A stretch of DNA of 64,000 bases from Bradyrhizobium sp. C9. GTDB lineage: Bacteria; Pseudomonadota; Alphaproteobacteria; Rhizobiales; Xanthobacteraceae. The stretch covers positions 19,266 through 83,265 of the forward strand of contig NZ_NWTG01000027.1 of the NCBI RefSeq assembly GCF_002532045.1, given 5' to 3'. Below, piece by piece: positions 55,319 through 63,947 of this stretch. Under the pieces are notes generated by a model, which saw only the letters and a list, made by a program, of their open reading frames with translations, was not told where the DNA came from and did no database searches. Made by a program: the position numbers and the translations under genes. Positions within the stretch are counted from its first letter, which is position 1; the number at the start of each line of letters is the position of its first letter.

Positions 55319-56304
55319 AAGCGGTCTGGTACGAGCGGACCGGCGCGGCGCCGACGGTACTCACCGTCGGCGAGATGCCGACGCCCGACGCCGGCCCGGG
55401 CGAAGTCCGGGTTCGCCTCGAGGCCTCCGGCGTCAATCCGGCCGATGTCGGCCGCCGCAGCGGCAACTATCGCGCGATGGAATTTCCACGCGTGATCCCG
55501 AACAGCGACGGCGCCGGGATCGTCGACCAGATCGGTGAAGGCGTGACGCGCTTTGCCGTCGGCGACCGCGTCTGGCTGTTCAACGGCCAGCGCAACGGCC
55601 GCGCCTTCGGCACCGCCGCCGAGTACATCACGCTCGCCGATTACCTGGTGACGCCGCTGCCGCCGGACGTGTCGTTCGCGGCCGGCGCAACGCTCGGCAT
55701 CCCCGGCATGACGGCGTGGTGCGCGCTGTTTGCCGACGGTCCGATCTCCGGCCAAACCGTGCTGGTCACCGGCGGCGCCGGCGCGGTCGGCCACTATGCG
55801 GTGCAACTCGCAAAGTGGGGCGGCGCGCGGGTGATCGCGACGGTGAGCTCAGAGGTCAAGGACGTCGAGGCGCGGCTTGCCGGTGCCGATACGGTCGTCA
55901 ACTACCGCACCGAGGACGTCGTCTCCAAGGTGATGGCCTTCACCGAGAACCGCGGCGTCGACCGCGTGATCGACGTCGATTTCGGCGGCAACCTTGCGAC
56001 CACGCTGAAGATCATGGCACTGAACTCGACGATCGCGGTCTACGCCACCAACGGCAACCGCACGCCGGTGCTGCCGGTGCGCGAATTGATGGAAAAGTGC
56101 ATCACGGTGCGCTCGCTGGTGCTATTCGCACTGCCGCCACCGCTGCTCGCGGCCGCGCAGGCCGACATCACCAAATGGCTGGAGTCGGGCACCCGCGTGC
56201 ACAACATCGCCGGACAATTCGCGCTGGCGGAGACCGCCGAGGCCCATCTCGCCGTCGAGAAGGGCGACAAGATCGGCACGGTGATCGTCGACTGCGCGCG
56301 GTGA
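55315..56304 (+). CDS. NADPH:quinone reductase-like MDR oxidoreductase
   Basis: A 329-residue zinc-independent medium-chain reductase. N-terminal GroES-like fold (AGPGEVRVRLEASGVNPAD, FPRVIPNSDGAGIVDQIGEG). The nucleotide-binding Rossmann part is GQTVLVTGGAGAVGHYAVQL. It is closest by eye to quinone oxidoreductase/zeta-crystallin types. The GTG start overlaps the stop of the preceding SDR-like gene, so the pair likely act on the same compound. Confidence 0.92.
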   Translation: MKAVWYERTGAAPTVLTVGEMPTPDAGPGEVRVRLEASGVNPADVGRRSGNYRAMEFPRVIPNSDGAGIVDQIGEGVTRFAVGDRVWLFNGQRNGRAFGTAAEYITLADYLVTPLPPDVSFAAGATLGIPGMTAWCALFADGPISGQTVLVTGGAGAVGHYAVQLAKWGGARVIATVSSEVKDVEARLAGADTVVNYRTEDVVSKVMAFTENRGVDRVIDVDFGGNLATTLKIMALNSTIAVYATNGNRTPVLPVRELMEKCITVRSLVLFALPPPLLAAAQADITKWLESGTRVHNIAGQFALAETAEAHLAVEKGDKIGTVIVDCAR

Positions 56305-56308
56305 TCTT

Positions 56309-56457
56309 CCCCCTCTTCCCGTTCTTACGGGGAGAGGGTTGGGGTGAGGGGCTGTCTCCGCGAAGTTGGTGATAGCGAAGTATGCCGAGACTCCCCCTCA
56401 CCCGGAATTCAAGCTTAGCTTGAATTCCGACCTCTCCCCGCAAGCGGGGCGAGGTAA
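56309..56457. repeat. intergenic repeat with GGGGAGAGGG hairpins
   Basis: Contains CCCCTCTTCCCGTTCTTACG and GGGGAGAGGGTTGGGGTGAG, and later CCCCTCACCCGGAATTCAAG followed by its inverse CTTGAATTCC, then CCTCTCCCCGCAAGCGGGG. A mosaic of nested inverted repeats, shared in type with 57871-58072. It separates convergent genes. Confidence 0.75.
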
Positions 56458-56480
56458 GGAGAACAGCACGCTTCGACTCC

Positions 56481-56894
56481 CTACTGAACTGGCGTGATGC
56501 GTTCGTCGCCGGGCGTGATGCCGAACTCGTCGAGCCCTTCGGCGAGGAAATCGCCCAGCATCGGTTCGCCCAACAGATAGCTCGCGGTGCGGCCGTTGCG
56601 GCCGCGCGCGGCCTCGCGGCGGAGATCGGCCCATTCCTCGATGGTGGCATCGCCGCGGCCGAGCCGCATCAGCGCGACGAGATCGACCTGCTCGTCCTCG
56701 CTCAGCGCGTTGATGAAGCCGGTGATCTCGCGCGCCACCGGATCGTTGCCGTCATCCTCCAGCACATCGATCATCTCGTCGTCGGTGCCGTTCGAGCCGG
56801 AGTCCGGATCGACGATCCCCTCCTTGACGTCGAATTCCCGCGCCTTCTCGATCAAGAAACCAACCTTCTCAGGGGAGATTGTAAGTTCCGGCAT
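56481..56894 (-). CDS. DUF3775 family protein
   Basis: A 137-residue acidic protein. It starts MPELTISPEKVGFLIEKARE and has an acidic stretch DDEMIDVLEDDGND, then FINALSEDEQVDLVALMRLG and WADLRREAARGRNGRTASYL. These match DUF3775, a family restricted largely to alphaproteobacteria with no known activity. No signal or membrane segment. It is divergent from the MBL hydrolase gene at 57013. Confidence 0.85.
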   Translation of the reverse strand: MPELTISPEKVGFLIEKAREFDVKEGIVDPDSGSNGTDDEMIDVLEDDGNDPVAREITGFINALSEDEQVDLVALMRLGRGDATIEEWADLRREAARGRNGRTASYLLGEPMLGDFLAEGLDEFGITPGDERITPVQ

Positions 56895-57012
56895 TCGCGC
56901 ACTCCTTGGTCCAGGAGGCGGTAACGCGGGAAGCGCCGACTTGATCCATTGCGCCGGCGCGCGGAAACCCGCATGGTCCGGCGAGAGAACAAAAAATCAG
57001 AGGACACGCCGC

Positions 57013-57861
57013 ATGCAATGGACGATCGGCAAGGTCAAGATCACAAAAGTCGTCGAGCTTGAGACCGTCGGCAGCACGCGCTTCATCCTGCCGCTGGCCG
57101 GCCGGGAAGAGATCCAGAGCCTGCCCTGGCTGATCCCGCATTTCGCCAATGAGGATGGCCGGCTGAAAATGTCGATTCATTCGCTGCTGGTCGAGACGCC
57201 GGAGCACCGCATTATCATCGACACCGGGCTCGGCAACGACAAGCAGGGCCGTAACGTGCCGACCTGGAACAACCGCAGCGATCCGTTCCTGGAGAAACTG
57301 ACCGCGGCCGGATTTGCCCCTGACAGCATCGACACCGTACTGTGCACGCATCTGCATGTCGACCATGTCGGCTGGAACACGAAACTTGTCGGCAGCAAAT
57401 GGGTGCCGACCTTCGCGAACGCGCGCTATGTGTTCGGCAAGACCGAGTTCGAGCACTGGCGCGACCACAGCGACGATGCCGCGCATGCCGCCGTGTTCGC
57501 CGACTCGGTGAAGCCGATCGCGGACGCCGGCAAGGCCGAGCTGGTGCCGAGCGATCATCGCCTGACCGAGGAGATCACGCTGATCCCGACGCCGGGACAC
57601 AGCCCCGGCCATATGAGCATCCACATCAAGTCCGCAGGCGAGGAAGGACTGCTGACCGGCGACGTCGCCCATCATCCCTGCCAGATGTACCACCTCGACT
57701 GGTCGTCGACCGCGGACTCCGACCAGAAGCAATCGGTCATAACGCGGCGCGAACTGTTCTCGCGCTTTGCCGACACGCCGACGCTGGTGATCGGCGGGCA
57801 TTTCAATGCCGGCCACATCAAGCGCGACGGCGACGCGTTCAGGTTCGTCGCGCTGAGCTAG
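57013..57861 (+). CDS. MBL-fold metallohydrolase (first of two paralogues)
   Basis: A 282-residue hydrolase with the complete metal site: CTHLHVDHVGWNT (HxHxDH), IPTPGHSPGHMSIH and LLTGDVAHHPCQ, and a late GGHFNAGHIKRDG. The fold resembles lactonase-like MBL proteins (AHL lactonase/ AttM relatives) by the HLHVDHVG pattern, but substrate is unknown. No signal peptide. A 41-base segment around the active site is identical to the paralogue at 61381. Confidence 0.9.
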   Translation: MQWTIGKVKITKVVELETVGSTRFILPLAGREEIQSLPWLIPHFANEDGRLKMSIHSLLVETPEHRIIIDTGLGNDKQGRNVPTWNNRSDPFLEKLTAAGFAPDSIDTVLCTHLHVDHVGWNTKLVGSKWVPTFANARYVFGKTEFEHWRDHSDDAAHAAVFADSVKPIADAGKAELVPSDHRLTEEITLIPTPGHSPGHMSIHIKSAGEEGLLTGDVAHHPCQMYHLDWSSTADSDQKQSVITRRELFSRFADTPTLVIGGHFNAGHIKRDGDAFRFVALS

Positions 57862-57870
57862 ACTCAGCTT

Positions 57871-58072
57871 CACCTCGCCCCGCGTGCGGGGAGAGGCATA
57901 GGCCGCCTTCGGCGGCCGTTCTCAAGAACGCCGAAGCAGAGCTTCGGCTATGTCCCATCGCTAGATGCGTTCCCGGGTGAGGGGGAGCCTCCGCGAACGC
58001 AGCTATCACCGAATACGCGGGGACGGCCCTCACCCCAACCCTCTCCCCGTAAAAACGGGGAGAGGGAGCGCA
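57871..58072. repeat. intergenic mosaic of inverted repeats
   Basis: Begins with CACCTCGCCCCGCGTGCGGG and GAGAGGC, contains GGCCGCCTTCGGCGGCC and GAACGCCGAAGCAGAGCTTC hairpins, and ends with CCTCACCCCAACCCTCTCCC then CGTAAAAACGGGGAGAGGG. It belongs with the repeat at 56309-56457. It lies between convergent genes. Confidence 0.75.
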
Positions 58073-58106
58073 GTACGATCGCTACTCGACCTAATCTTAT
58101 CGCCCT

Positions 58107-58478
58107 CTAAATCAAACTGGCGCGCGCGAGGAAGAGCGCGTCGGCTTCGCTGGCGGCGATCGCGGCGGGATAGGGCAACGCCTTGGCCCGTCCGGGAAGG
58201 GTGCGCTCGAGCTCGGCGCGCTCCTCGTCGTCATCGGCGATATAGACGGTGACCCGGATCAGCCGGCCGAGTTCGGCCTTGCGCGCCTTCATCCACAGCA
58301 CCATCGGCTTGCCGGCGGCGACCTCCGGCTGATCGTTGACATTGACGATCACGGCGAACGGACGGTTCGCGGCCAGAAGCTCGGTGTATTCCACGGTCCA
58401 GTCGCAGCCGTCCTGCTCGGTTTGCAGACGGCCGGTCGCGACGAAGATGCCGGGCTCGGCTTCGCGAAAGAATTTCAT
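58107..58478 (-). CDS. uncharacterised 123-residue protein
   Basis: Starts MKFFREAEPGIFVATGRLQT and has an alpha/beta pattern with a central strand FAVIVNVND, a basic helix MKARKAELGRLIRVTVYIAD and an acidic DDDEERAELE loop, then an Ala-rich C-terminus. No family recognised, no signal or membrane segment. It is divergent from a TetR gene at 58627 with a palindrome between them, so it is the most likely target of that regulator. Confidence 0.65.
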   Translation of the reverse strand: MKFFREAEPGIFVATGRLQTEQDGCDWTVEYTELLAANRPFAVIVNVNDQPEVAAGKPMVLWMKARKAELGRLIRVTVYIADDDEERAELERTLPGRAKALPYPAAIAASEADALFLARASLI

Positions 58479-58540
58479 GGAAGCTTCCTCATGATGACGA
58501 CGCCTGACCGTGCTGATCGGCAGGCGGCCGGGCACAAATA

Positions 58541-58566
58541 TTGGTCAACTGACGGTCGGTCAACGC
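58541..58566. promoter_or_regulatory. candidate operator between TetR and the divergent unknown gene
   Basis: TGACGGTCGGTCA at 58550-58562 has TGAC and GTCA arms, and GGTCAAC occurs twice in direct orientation at about 58543 and 58558. It is placed 63 bases before one start codon and 65 before the other. Confidence 0.4.
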
Positions 58567-58626
58567 CGATAAGCTATTTCAAAGACATTCTAAATATGCG
58601 ATCTCAGAATCGGATATCAGGGGCGG

Positions 58627-59280
58627 ATGGATGCTGACGACATGATCGGGAAGCGGCAGGCGAGGACAACGCGCGGCGCATCACAGCACTGGCGGCGCAC
58701 GCAGCCCGCCGAGGTCAGGGTGGACGATTTGATGTCGGCGGCGGCGGCCCTGTTCATCGCGAAGGGCATCGAGGCCACCACGATCGACGACATCGTCACG
58801 CGGGCCGGCGTCGCGAAAGGCACCTTCTACCATTACTTCTCGACCAAGGCCGATGTGATCATCGCCCTGCGCGCCCGCTTCACGCAGGATTTCCTCTCCC
58901 GCGTCACCGCCTCGATCGGCGCGCGTGCCGCGGACGATCACGCGGGGCGGCTATCCGCCTGGTTGCGCGGCGCCGTTGGAACCTATCTTGCCAATGTCGA
59001 GTTGCATGACGTCGTGTTTCACGACTTCCCGCATCATCAGCGCCAGTCACAGGAAAAGGACGACGTGATCGCGCAGGTCGTTGCCGTGCTGGAGGACGGC
59101 CGGACCGCCGGCGTCTGGGCGTTCCCGAATGCCCGCAGCGCGGCGCTGATCGTGTTCGACGGGATGCATGCCGTGGTCGACGACGCGATCGTCGCGGGCA
59201 CTCGCGATCCCGAGCCGCCGTGCCGGCTGCTGGAAGAGATGTTCACGCGGATGCTGGCCGCGCCGCATCCGCGATCATGA
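58627..59280 (+). CDS. TetR family transcriptional regulator
   Basis: A 217-residue protein with an N-terminal basic tail, then RVDDLMSAAAALFIAKGIEA and the helix-turn-helix TIDDIVTRAGVAKGTFYHYF with STKADV following. The C-terminal domain is helical (LRGAVGTYLANVELHDVVFH), no ligand known. The ATG at 58627 is used. Divergent from the uncharacterised 123-residue protein, and followed by the FAH hydrolase gene 157 bases later. Confidence 0.93.
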   Translation: MDADDMIGKRQARTTRGASQHWRRTQPAEVRVDDLMSAAAALFIAKGIEATTIDDIVTRAGVAKGTFYHYFSTKADVIIALRARFTQDFLSRVTASIGARAADDHAGRLSAWLRGAVGTYLANVELHDVVFHDFPHHQRQSQEKDDVIAQVVAVLEDGRTAGVWAFPNARSAALIVFDGMHAVVDDAIVAGTRDPEPPCRLLEEMFTRMLAAPHPRS

Positions 59281-59437
59281 CCACCGTTTGAAAGAACCGG
59301 CTCAAAACGGCTACGCCGGCAGGTGATGGCTGCAATGCCCGAGGCGACAGGCGGTTGAATTTCCTCCCGCGCTGTTCCATGAAGCGTGTCGAGGTATACC
59401 AGTAACAATCCTCAAGACATCGTAGGGAGTGATCAAC

Positions 59438-60280
59438 ATGAAGCTTGTTCGTTATGGCGAAAAGGGTGCGGAAAAGCCCGGTCTGATCGATAAATCCGGC
59501 CAGCTCCGCGACCTCTCGGCCCATCTGAAGGACCTGACCGGTGAAGCCTACACGCCGGACTCGCTGAAGAAGCTTTCCGCGCTCGATCCCGCCTCCCTGC
59601 CCGCCGTCTCCGGCAAGCCGCGCTTCGGCGCCCCGGTCACCGGCATTTCGAAGTTCGTCGCAATCGGCCTGAACTATTCCGACCACGCCAAGGAAACCGG
59701 CGCGGCGATCCCGACCGAACCGATCATCTTCATGAAGGCGAATACCTCGCTGTCCGGTCCGAACGATGCCGTCGAGAAGCCGCGCGGCTCGACCAAGCTG
59801 GATTGGGAAGTCGAGATCGCCGCGATCATCGGCACCCGCGCCAAGTACGTCTCGGAAGCCGACGCGCTCAACCACGTCGCCGGCTATTGCGTCTGCAACG
59901 ACGTCTCCGAGCGTAACTTCCAGACCGAGCGCCTCGGTCAGTGGACCAAGGGCAAATCGCACGACACCTTCGGTCCGGTCGGCCCGTGGCTCGCCACCAA
60001 GGACGAAATCGCCGACGTGCAGAACCTGTCGATGTGGCTCGACGTCAACGGTCAGCGCCGCCAGACCGGCTCGACCAAGACCATGATCTTCACGATGGCG
60101 AAATGCATCTCCTACGTCTCGCAGTTCATGACGCTGCTGCCCGGCGACATCATCACGACGGGCACGCCGCCCGGCGTCGGCCTCGGCATGAAGCCGCCGA
60201 CCTTCCTCAATGTCGGCGACGTCGTGACGCTCGGCATCGAGGGCCTCGGCGAGCAGCGCCAGGAAATCGTCGCGGCGTAG
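59438..60280 (+). CDS. fumarylacetoacetate hydrolase family protein
   Basis: A 280-residue FAH-fold hydrolase/decarboxylase. MKLVRYGEKGAEKPGLIDKS at the start; the core has FVAIGLNYSDHAKETGAAIP, IIFMKANTSLSGP, and the metal-binding LDWEVEIAAIIGT with Glu and the later VCNDVSERNFQ and Asp. Similar proteins act on ureidoglycolate, acylpyruvates or 2-keto-pentenoates. The AGGGAG eight bases before 59438 favours this ATG over a GTG at 59429. Confidence 0.93.
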   Translation: MKLVRYGEKGAEKPGLIDKSGQLRDLSAHLKDLTGEAYTPDSLKKLSALDPASLPAVSGKPRFGAPVTGISKFVAIGLNYSDHAKETGAAIPTEPIIFMKANTSLSGPNDAVEKPRGSTKLDWEVEIAAIIGTRAKYVSEADALNHVAGYCVCNDVSERNFQTERLGQWTKGKSHDTFGPVGPWLATKDEIADVQNLSMWLDVNGQRRQTGSTKTMIFTMAKCISYVSQFMTLLPGDIITTGTPPGVGLGMKPPTFLNVGDVVTLGIEGLGEQRQEIVAA

Positions 60281-60294
60281 TTTGCGGAATCGTC

Positions 60295-60400
60295 ATCCCG
60301 CGCAACGGCTTCGCCGCTGCGCGGGATAACGGGGATACAGCGCAATCTCTCTCCTCGTCGTCCCGGCCTAGTGCGCAATTGCGCACTAGGCCGGGACGAC
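60295..60400. repeat. two intergenic palindromes, one perfect over 44 bp
   Basis: First hairpin CATCCCGCGCAACGGC / GCCGCTGCGCGGGAT at 60295-60330. The second, 60357-60400, is a perfect palindrome of 44 bases: the left arm GTCGTCCCGGCCTAGTGCGC with AA is the exact reverse complement of the right arm, with no loop. The TGCGCAATTGCGCA centre also occurs at 52944-52984. Confidence 0.9.
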
Positions 60401-60482
60401 ATCGAGTAAGTTGCGTCATCGAGAGTCATACATTCACGGTCTCTCAGGATGACGACCGTGTATGCGAAACGAGGTCATCACC

Positions 60483-61097
60483 ATGAAACTCACCTTCTCT
60501 CCCGCCTCCCCGTTCGCCCGCAAGGTGCGCATCGCAGCGATCGAGCTCGGCCTGATCGACAAGATCGAGTTCGTGCCGGCCAGCGTCGCGCCGGGCACGG
60601 CCAATGACGAATACTCCAAGATCTCGCCGCTGAAGAAACTGCCGGTGCTGATCCTCGACCATGGCGACGTCATCCTGGATTCCTACGTCATCGTCGAATA
60701 TCTCAACGAGATCGGCGGCGGCCGGCTGATCCCGGGCTACGGTCCGCGGCGCTGGCAGCTGAAGACCGATCATTCGCTGCTCAACGGCATGCTCGATTCG
60801 ATGCTGCTGTGCCGCTACGAGAAGATGGTGCGGCCGCAGGGCTCGCTGTGGCAGGCCTGGTATGACGATCACTGGAACAGGGCCTGGGCCGGTATGGCGC
60901 GGTTCGAGAACCGGCCGGACGTGCTGAACGGCGCGTCGTTCGACATCGCGCAGATCGGCCTCGTCTGCGTGCTCGGCTATGCCGACTTCCGCTTTGCCGA
61001 TTGCGGTTGGCGCAAGGCCTATCCCAAGCTCGACGCCTTCTACCAGAAGATGCTGGAGCGGCCATCGGTGAAGATCTCGGCGCCGCCTGCGGCCTAG
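60483..61097 (+). CDS. glutathione S-transferase family protein
   Basis: A 204-residue GST. N-terminal thioredoxin-like part: MKLTFSPASPFARKVRIAAI with the Ser/Pro-Phe motif in place of a catalytic Tyr; SPLKKLPVLILDHGDVILDS is the glutathione site. C-terminal helical domain has SFDIAQIGLVCVLGYADFRF. Start at 60483 preferred over ATG 60462, since GAGG lies about ten bases upstream. It lies between an FAH hydrolase and an MBL hydrolase, all on the plus strand. Confidence 0.9.
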   Translation: MKLTFSPASPFARKVRIAAIELGLIDKIEFVPASVAPGTANDEYSKISPLKKLPVLILDHGDVILDSYVIVEYLNEIGGGRLIPGYGPRRWQLKTDHSLLNGMLDSMLLCRYEKMVRPQGSLWQAWYDDHWNRAWAGMARFENRPDVLNGASFDIAQIGLVCVLGYADFRFADCGWRKAYPKLDAFYQKMLERPSVKISAPPAA

Positions 61098-61380
61098 CAA
61101 AGCAAAGCGCGGGGCGAATGACGATCCGCGAATGCGTCCCCGCCTCTCGATTTTCAGCGCGAGCCTGGTGCTCGCACTGAACGTCTCCGATCTCGACTTT
61201 GTGATGACGATGACGGCAGCCCGGTACGGCCCGCCGGAGCAAGCCCTTGCGGCGATGGATATCCTCGCCAACATCAGAATTCCCGCCGTGCGCGACGCGC
61301 ACTGGCTTTTTTACGCGTTCTCTTCACGCCAACCGCACTCACTCCACTTCGCTCGCAAACGCCAACGCCAAGGAATCCCC

Positions 61381-62250
61381 ATGAGCCTGAAATTTGCCGC
61401 CGGCGATCTCACCATTCACCGCATCGTCGAGGACGAAGGGCTGTTCCTGCCCGCGCTCGACATGCTGCCCGGATTGACACCGGAGCTGCTCGCGGAGAAC
61501 CGCGCCTGGATGAAGGCGGCCGGCGCACTCGACGACAGCGACACGCTGATCCTGGCGTTCCAGTCCTACATCGTGAAGACGCCGCACCACACCATCCTGA
61601 TCGACAGCTGCATCGGCAACGACAAGCCGCGGCCGGGACGGCCGAGCTGGAACATGAAGACCGACGACAACTATCTGCGCGGCCTCGCGGCGGCGGGCTT
61701 TTCGGTCGGCGACATCGACTATGTGATGTGCACGCATCTGCATGTCGACCATGTCGGCTGGAACACGCGGCTCGAGAACGGCCGCTGGGTGCCGACCTTC
61801 CCGAACGCGCGCTACGTGTTCGACAAGGGCGAGTTCGACTACTGGACCGAGACCAACGCCAAGGCAGAGGTGCCGCCCTTCGTCGACAGCGTGCTGCCGG
61901 TGGTCGAAGCCAAGCGCGCCGACCTCGTCGGCAATGATTTTGTCATCGGCGATCACGTCCGCATCCTGCCGACGCCCGGCCACACCCCGGGCCATGTCGC
62001 CTTCAGCTTCGGCCGCGGCAAGGATGATGCGGTGTTTGCCGGCGATCTGATGCACTCGCCGATCCAGACGCACTATCCGGAACTGTCGGCGAAGTTCGAT
62101 GTCGACCAGGCACAGGCCGCGAAGACGCGCCGCGGTTTCCTGGAGCGCTATTGCGACACCGACACGCTGTGCTGCCCCGCGCACTTCCCCTCGCCGACAG
62201 TCGGCAAGATCAAGCGCAAGGGCAATGGGTTTGTGTGCGAGACGGTGTAG
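61381..62250 (+). CDS. MBL-fold metallohydrolase (second paralogue)
   Basis: A 289-residue hydrolase with the complete metal motif CTHLHVDHVGWNTRLENGRW, ILPTPGHTPGHVAFSFGRG, FAGDLMHSPIQTHYPEL and CCPAHFPSPTVGKIK. It is a paralogue of the gene at 57013 (41 identical bases in the active-site region). Substrate unknown; the AttM/lactonase resemblance is by eye. The ATG at 61381 is preceded by a purine-poor AAGGAATCCCC, a weak ribosome binding site. Confidence 0.9.
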   Translation: MSLKFAAGDLTIHRIVEDEGLFLPALDMLPGLTPELLAENRAWMKAAGALDDSDTLILAFQSYIVKTPHHTILIDSCIGNDKPRPGRPSWNMKTDDNYLRGLAAAGFSVGDIDYVMCTHLHVDHVGWNTRLENGRWVPTFPNARYVFDKGEFDYWTETNAKAEVPPFVDSVLPVVEAKRADLVGNDFVIGDHVRILPTPGHTPGHVAFSFGRGKDDAVFAGDLMHSPIQTHYPELSAKFDVDQAQAAKTRRGFLERYCDTDTLCCPAHFPSPTVGKIKRKGNGFVCETV

Positions 62251-62260
62251 CTGAGCGCTT

Positions 62261-62420
62261 ACCCTCCCCTGGAGGGGGAGGGTCGGCTCACAGCGAGCGT
62301 AGCGAGGTGTGAGACGGGGTGGGGTGATCTCTCAACACGGGCAGCGCCCGATACGAGAGACCTTCACCCCACCTCGGTTCGCATTTCATGCGCACCGATC
62401 CTCCCCCTCCAGGGGAGGAT
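62261..62420. repeat. intergenic repeat, second copy of the 17789-17970 family
   Basis: Blocks in order: ACCCTCCCCTGGAGGGGGAG, GGGGTGGGGTGATCTCTCAA, CCCCACCTCGGTTCGCATTT, CCTCCCCCTCCAGGGGAGG. Same blocks, same order and same orientation as at 17789-17970. It separates convergent genes. Confidence 0.85.
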
Positions 62421-62438
62421 AAGAAGAGCGCGCCCCGC

Positions 62439-63020
62439 TCAATCAAACAAACTCGGCGTGTGGTTCACCACCGCGCCTTCGATCTGCAGCATCTTCAGCT
62501 TGGTGACGACGCCGCCATTGGCCGAGAAGCCGCCCGGCTTGTTGCCGGCCGCCAGCACGCGGTGGCAGGGCACCACGATCGGGCACGGGTTGCGGCCCAG
62601 TGCCTGGCCGACGTCGCGCGACAGCTCGACGCCGCCGAGCTGCTTGGCGATGTCGCCATAGGTCACGGTCTTGCCCGGCGGAATCTTCCGCGCGATGTCG
62701 TAGACGCCGCGGTTGAACGCCGGCACGCCGTCGAGATCGAGCACGATGTCGGCGAGGTCGTTCGGCTTGCCGGCAAGCAGCTCGATCATGCCGTCGATCG
62801 CGTGCTGCACCTCGGCCGGCGGTGCCGCCTCGGTGACGTCGCCGTTGCGCTGGAAGATGCGCTTGCGGGTCTTCTCCTCGGTGCCCATCGGCAGCTGCAC
62901 GGCGGTAACGCCGTGCTCGCCCCAGACGACGCCGCAAGCGCCGATCATGGTCTCGAAGATTGCAAAATGCTGGCCGGTCATGGCTCGCTCCAGATGTTCC
63001 TTCATATCGTTTGGGCTCAT
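62439..63020 (-). CDS. ogt: methylated-DNA-protein cysteine methyltransferase
   Basis: A 193-residue suicide repair enzyme that removes the methyl group from O6-methylguanine in DNA. The active-site cysteine is in PCPIVVPCHRVLAAG; the helix-turn-helix part is TYGDIAKQLGGVELSRDVGQ. The N-terminal half is degenerate as usual. ATG at 63020 (MSPNDMKEH) is taken; ATGs at 63005 and 62981 are alternatives. Divergent from the alpha/beta hydrolase. Confidence 0.94.
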   Translation of the reverse strand: MSPNDMKEHLERAMTGQHFAIFETMIGACGVVWGEHGVTAVQLPMGTEEKTRKRIFQRNGDVTEAAPPAEVQHAIDGMIELLAGKPNDLADIVLDLDGVPAFNRGVYDIARKIPPGKTVTYGDIAKQLGGVELSRDVGQALGRNPCPIVVPCHRVLAAGNKPGGFSANGGVVTKLKMLQIEGAVVNHTPSLFD

Positions 63021-63137
63021 GCGTTCGAGCCTGCTGTCGATCTGAAATCTAGGCTTGGAGAATGTTGCTATCCACCCGAATTCCGTGGGAACTTGGGCTA
63101 AATCAACAACATCTCCTGCCCTCTCGCGAGCCCCCAA

Positions 63138-63947
63138 ATGCACAGCCTCCACGTCAACGGTTTCGACATGCCCTATCTCGATATCGGAGAGGGCCCGCCG
63201 CTGGTCTGCGTGCACGGCTCGCTGTGCGATTTCCGGATCTGGTCGGCGGTGCTCGGCCCGCTGACGCGGCGGCACCGCGTGATCGCGGTCAGCCTGCGGC
63301 ATTTCTTCCCGGCGCATTGGGACGGCGTCGGCGACACCTATTCGATCGCACAGCATGTCGACGATTTGATCGCCTTCATCGAGGCGTTCGACACCAAGCC
63401 GGTCGACCTGATGGGGCATTCCCGCGGCGGCCATATCTGCTTCCGCGCCGCGCAGCGGCGGCCGGACCTGCTGCGCAGGCTGATCCTGGCCGAGCCCGGC
63501 GGCGAGCTCGACGAGAGCCTCGATCCCGATTTCAAGCCGGGCCCGTCGCCGCTGGCAGCGCGCTTCGCGGCCTGTGCCGCTGAGATCGCCAAGGGCGACA
63601 TCGACGGCGGCTTGCAGATATTCATGGACGCGCTCGAAGGCCCCGGCGCCTGGAAGCGGATCCCGGCAACCTCCAAGCAGCTGTTGCGCGACAACGCGAC
63701 CACGCTCATCGGCCAGACCCGCGATCAGCGCCCGCCGTTCTCGAAGGCCGACGCGGAGGCGATCAGGACGCCGACGCTGTTCATCGGCGGCGCCAACACC
63801 AAGGGCGTGCTGCCCAAGGTGCTGCACGCGCTTGCCGCCAACGTGAAGGGCGCGCGCACCGAGATGATCCCCGGCACTACGCACCCGATGTTCGAGCAGG
63901 CCCCGCAGCGCTATTGCGAGATCGTGCTGGAGTTTCTGGCGAGCTAG
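63138..63947 (+). CDS. alpha/beta hydrolase
   Basis: A 269-residue enzyme. The oxyanion motif is VHGSLCDFRIW (about 25-35); the nucleophile elbow is GHSRGGH with Ser95; the acid is likely in TPTLFIGGANTKG and the catalytic His in PGTTHPMFEQAP near residue 252-263. A compact cytoplasmic hydrolase of the fluoroacetate/haloperoxidase-like type by outline; substrate unknown. The window ends 53 bases after its stop without another gene start. Confidence 0.92.
   Translation: MHSLHVNGFDMPYLDIGEGPPLVCVHGSLCDFRIWSAVLGPLTRRHRVIAVSLRHFFPAHWDGVGDTYSIAQHVDDLIAFIEAFDTKPVDLMGHSRGGHICFRAAQRRPDLLRRLILAEPGGELDESLDPDFKPGPSPLAARFAACAAEIAKGDIDGGLQIFMDALEGPGAWKRIPATSKQLLRDNATTLIGQTRDQRPPFSKADAEAIRTPTLFIGGANTKGVLPKVLHALAANVKGARTEMIPGTTHPMFEQAPQRYCEIVLEFLAS

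Noticed and set aside
62439..63884. Extending the ogt frame upstream to 63884
   Set aside because: The added part is antisense to the alpha/beta hydrolase, which has an intact catalytic triad; the family start lies near 63020.
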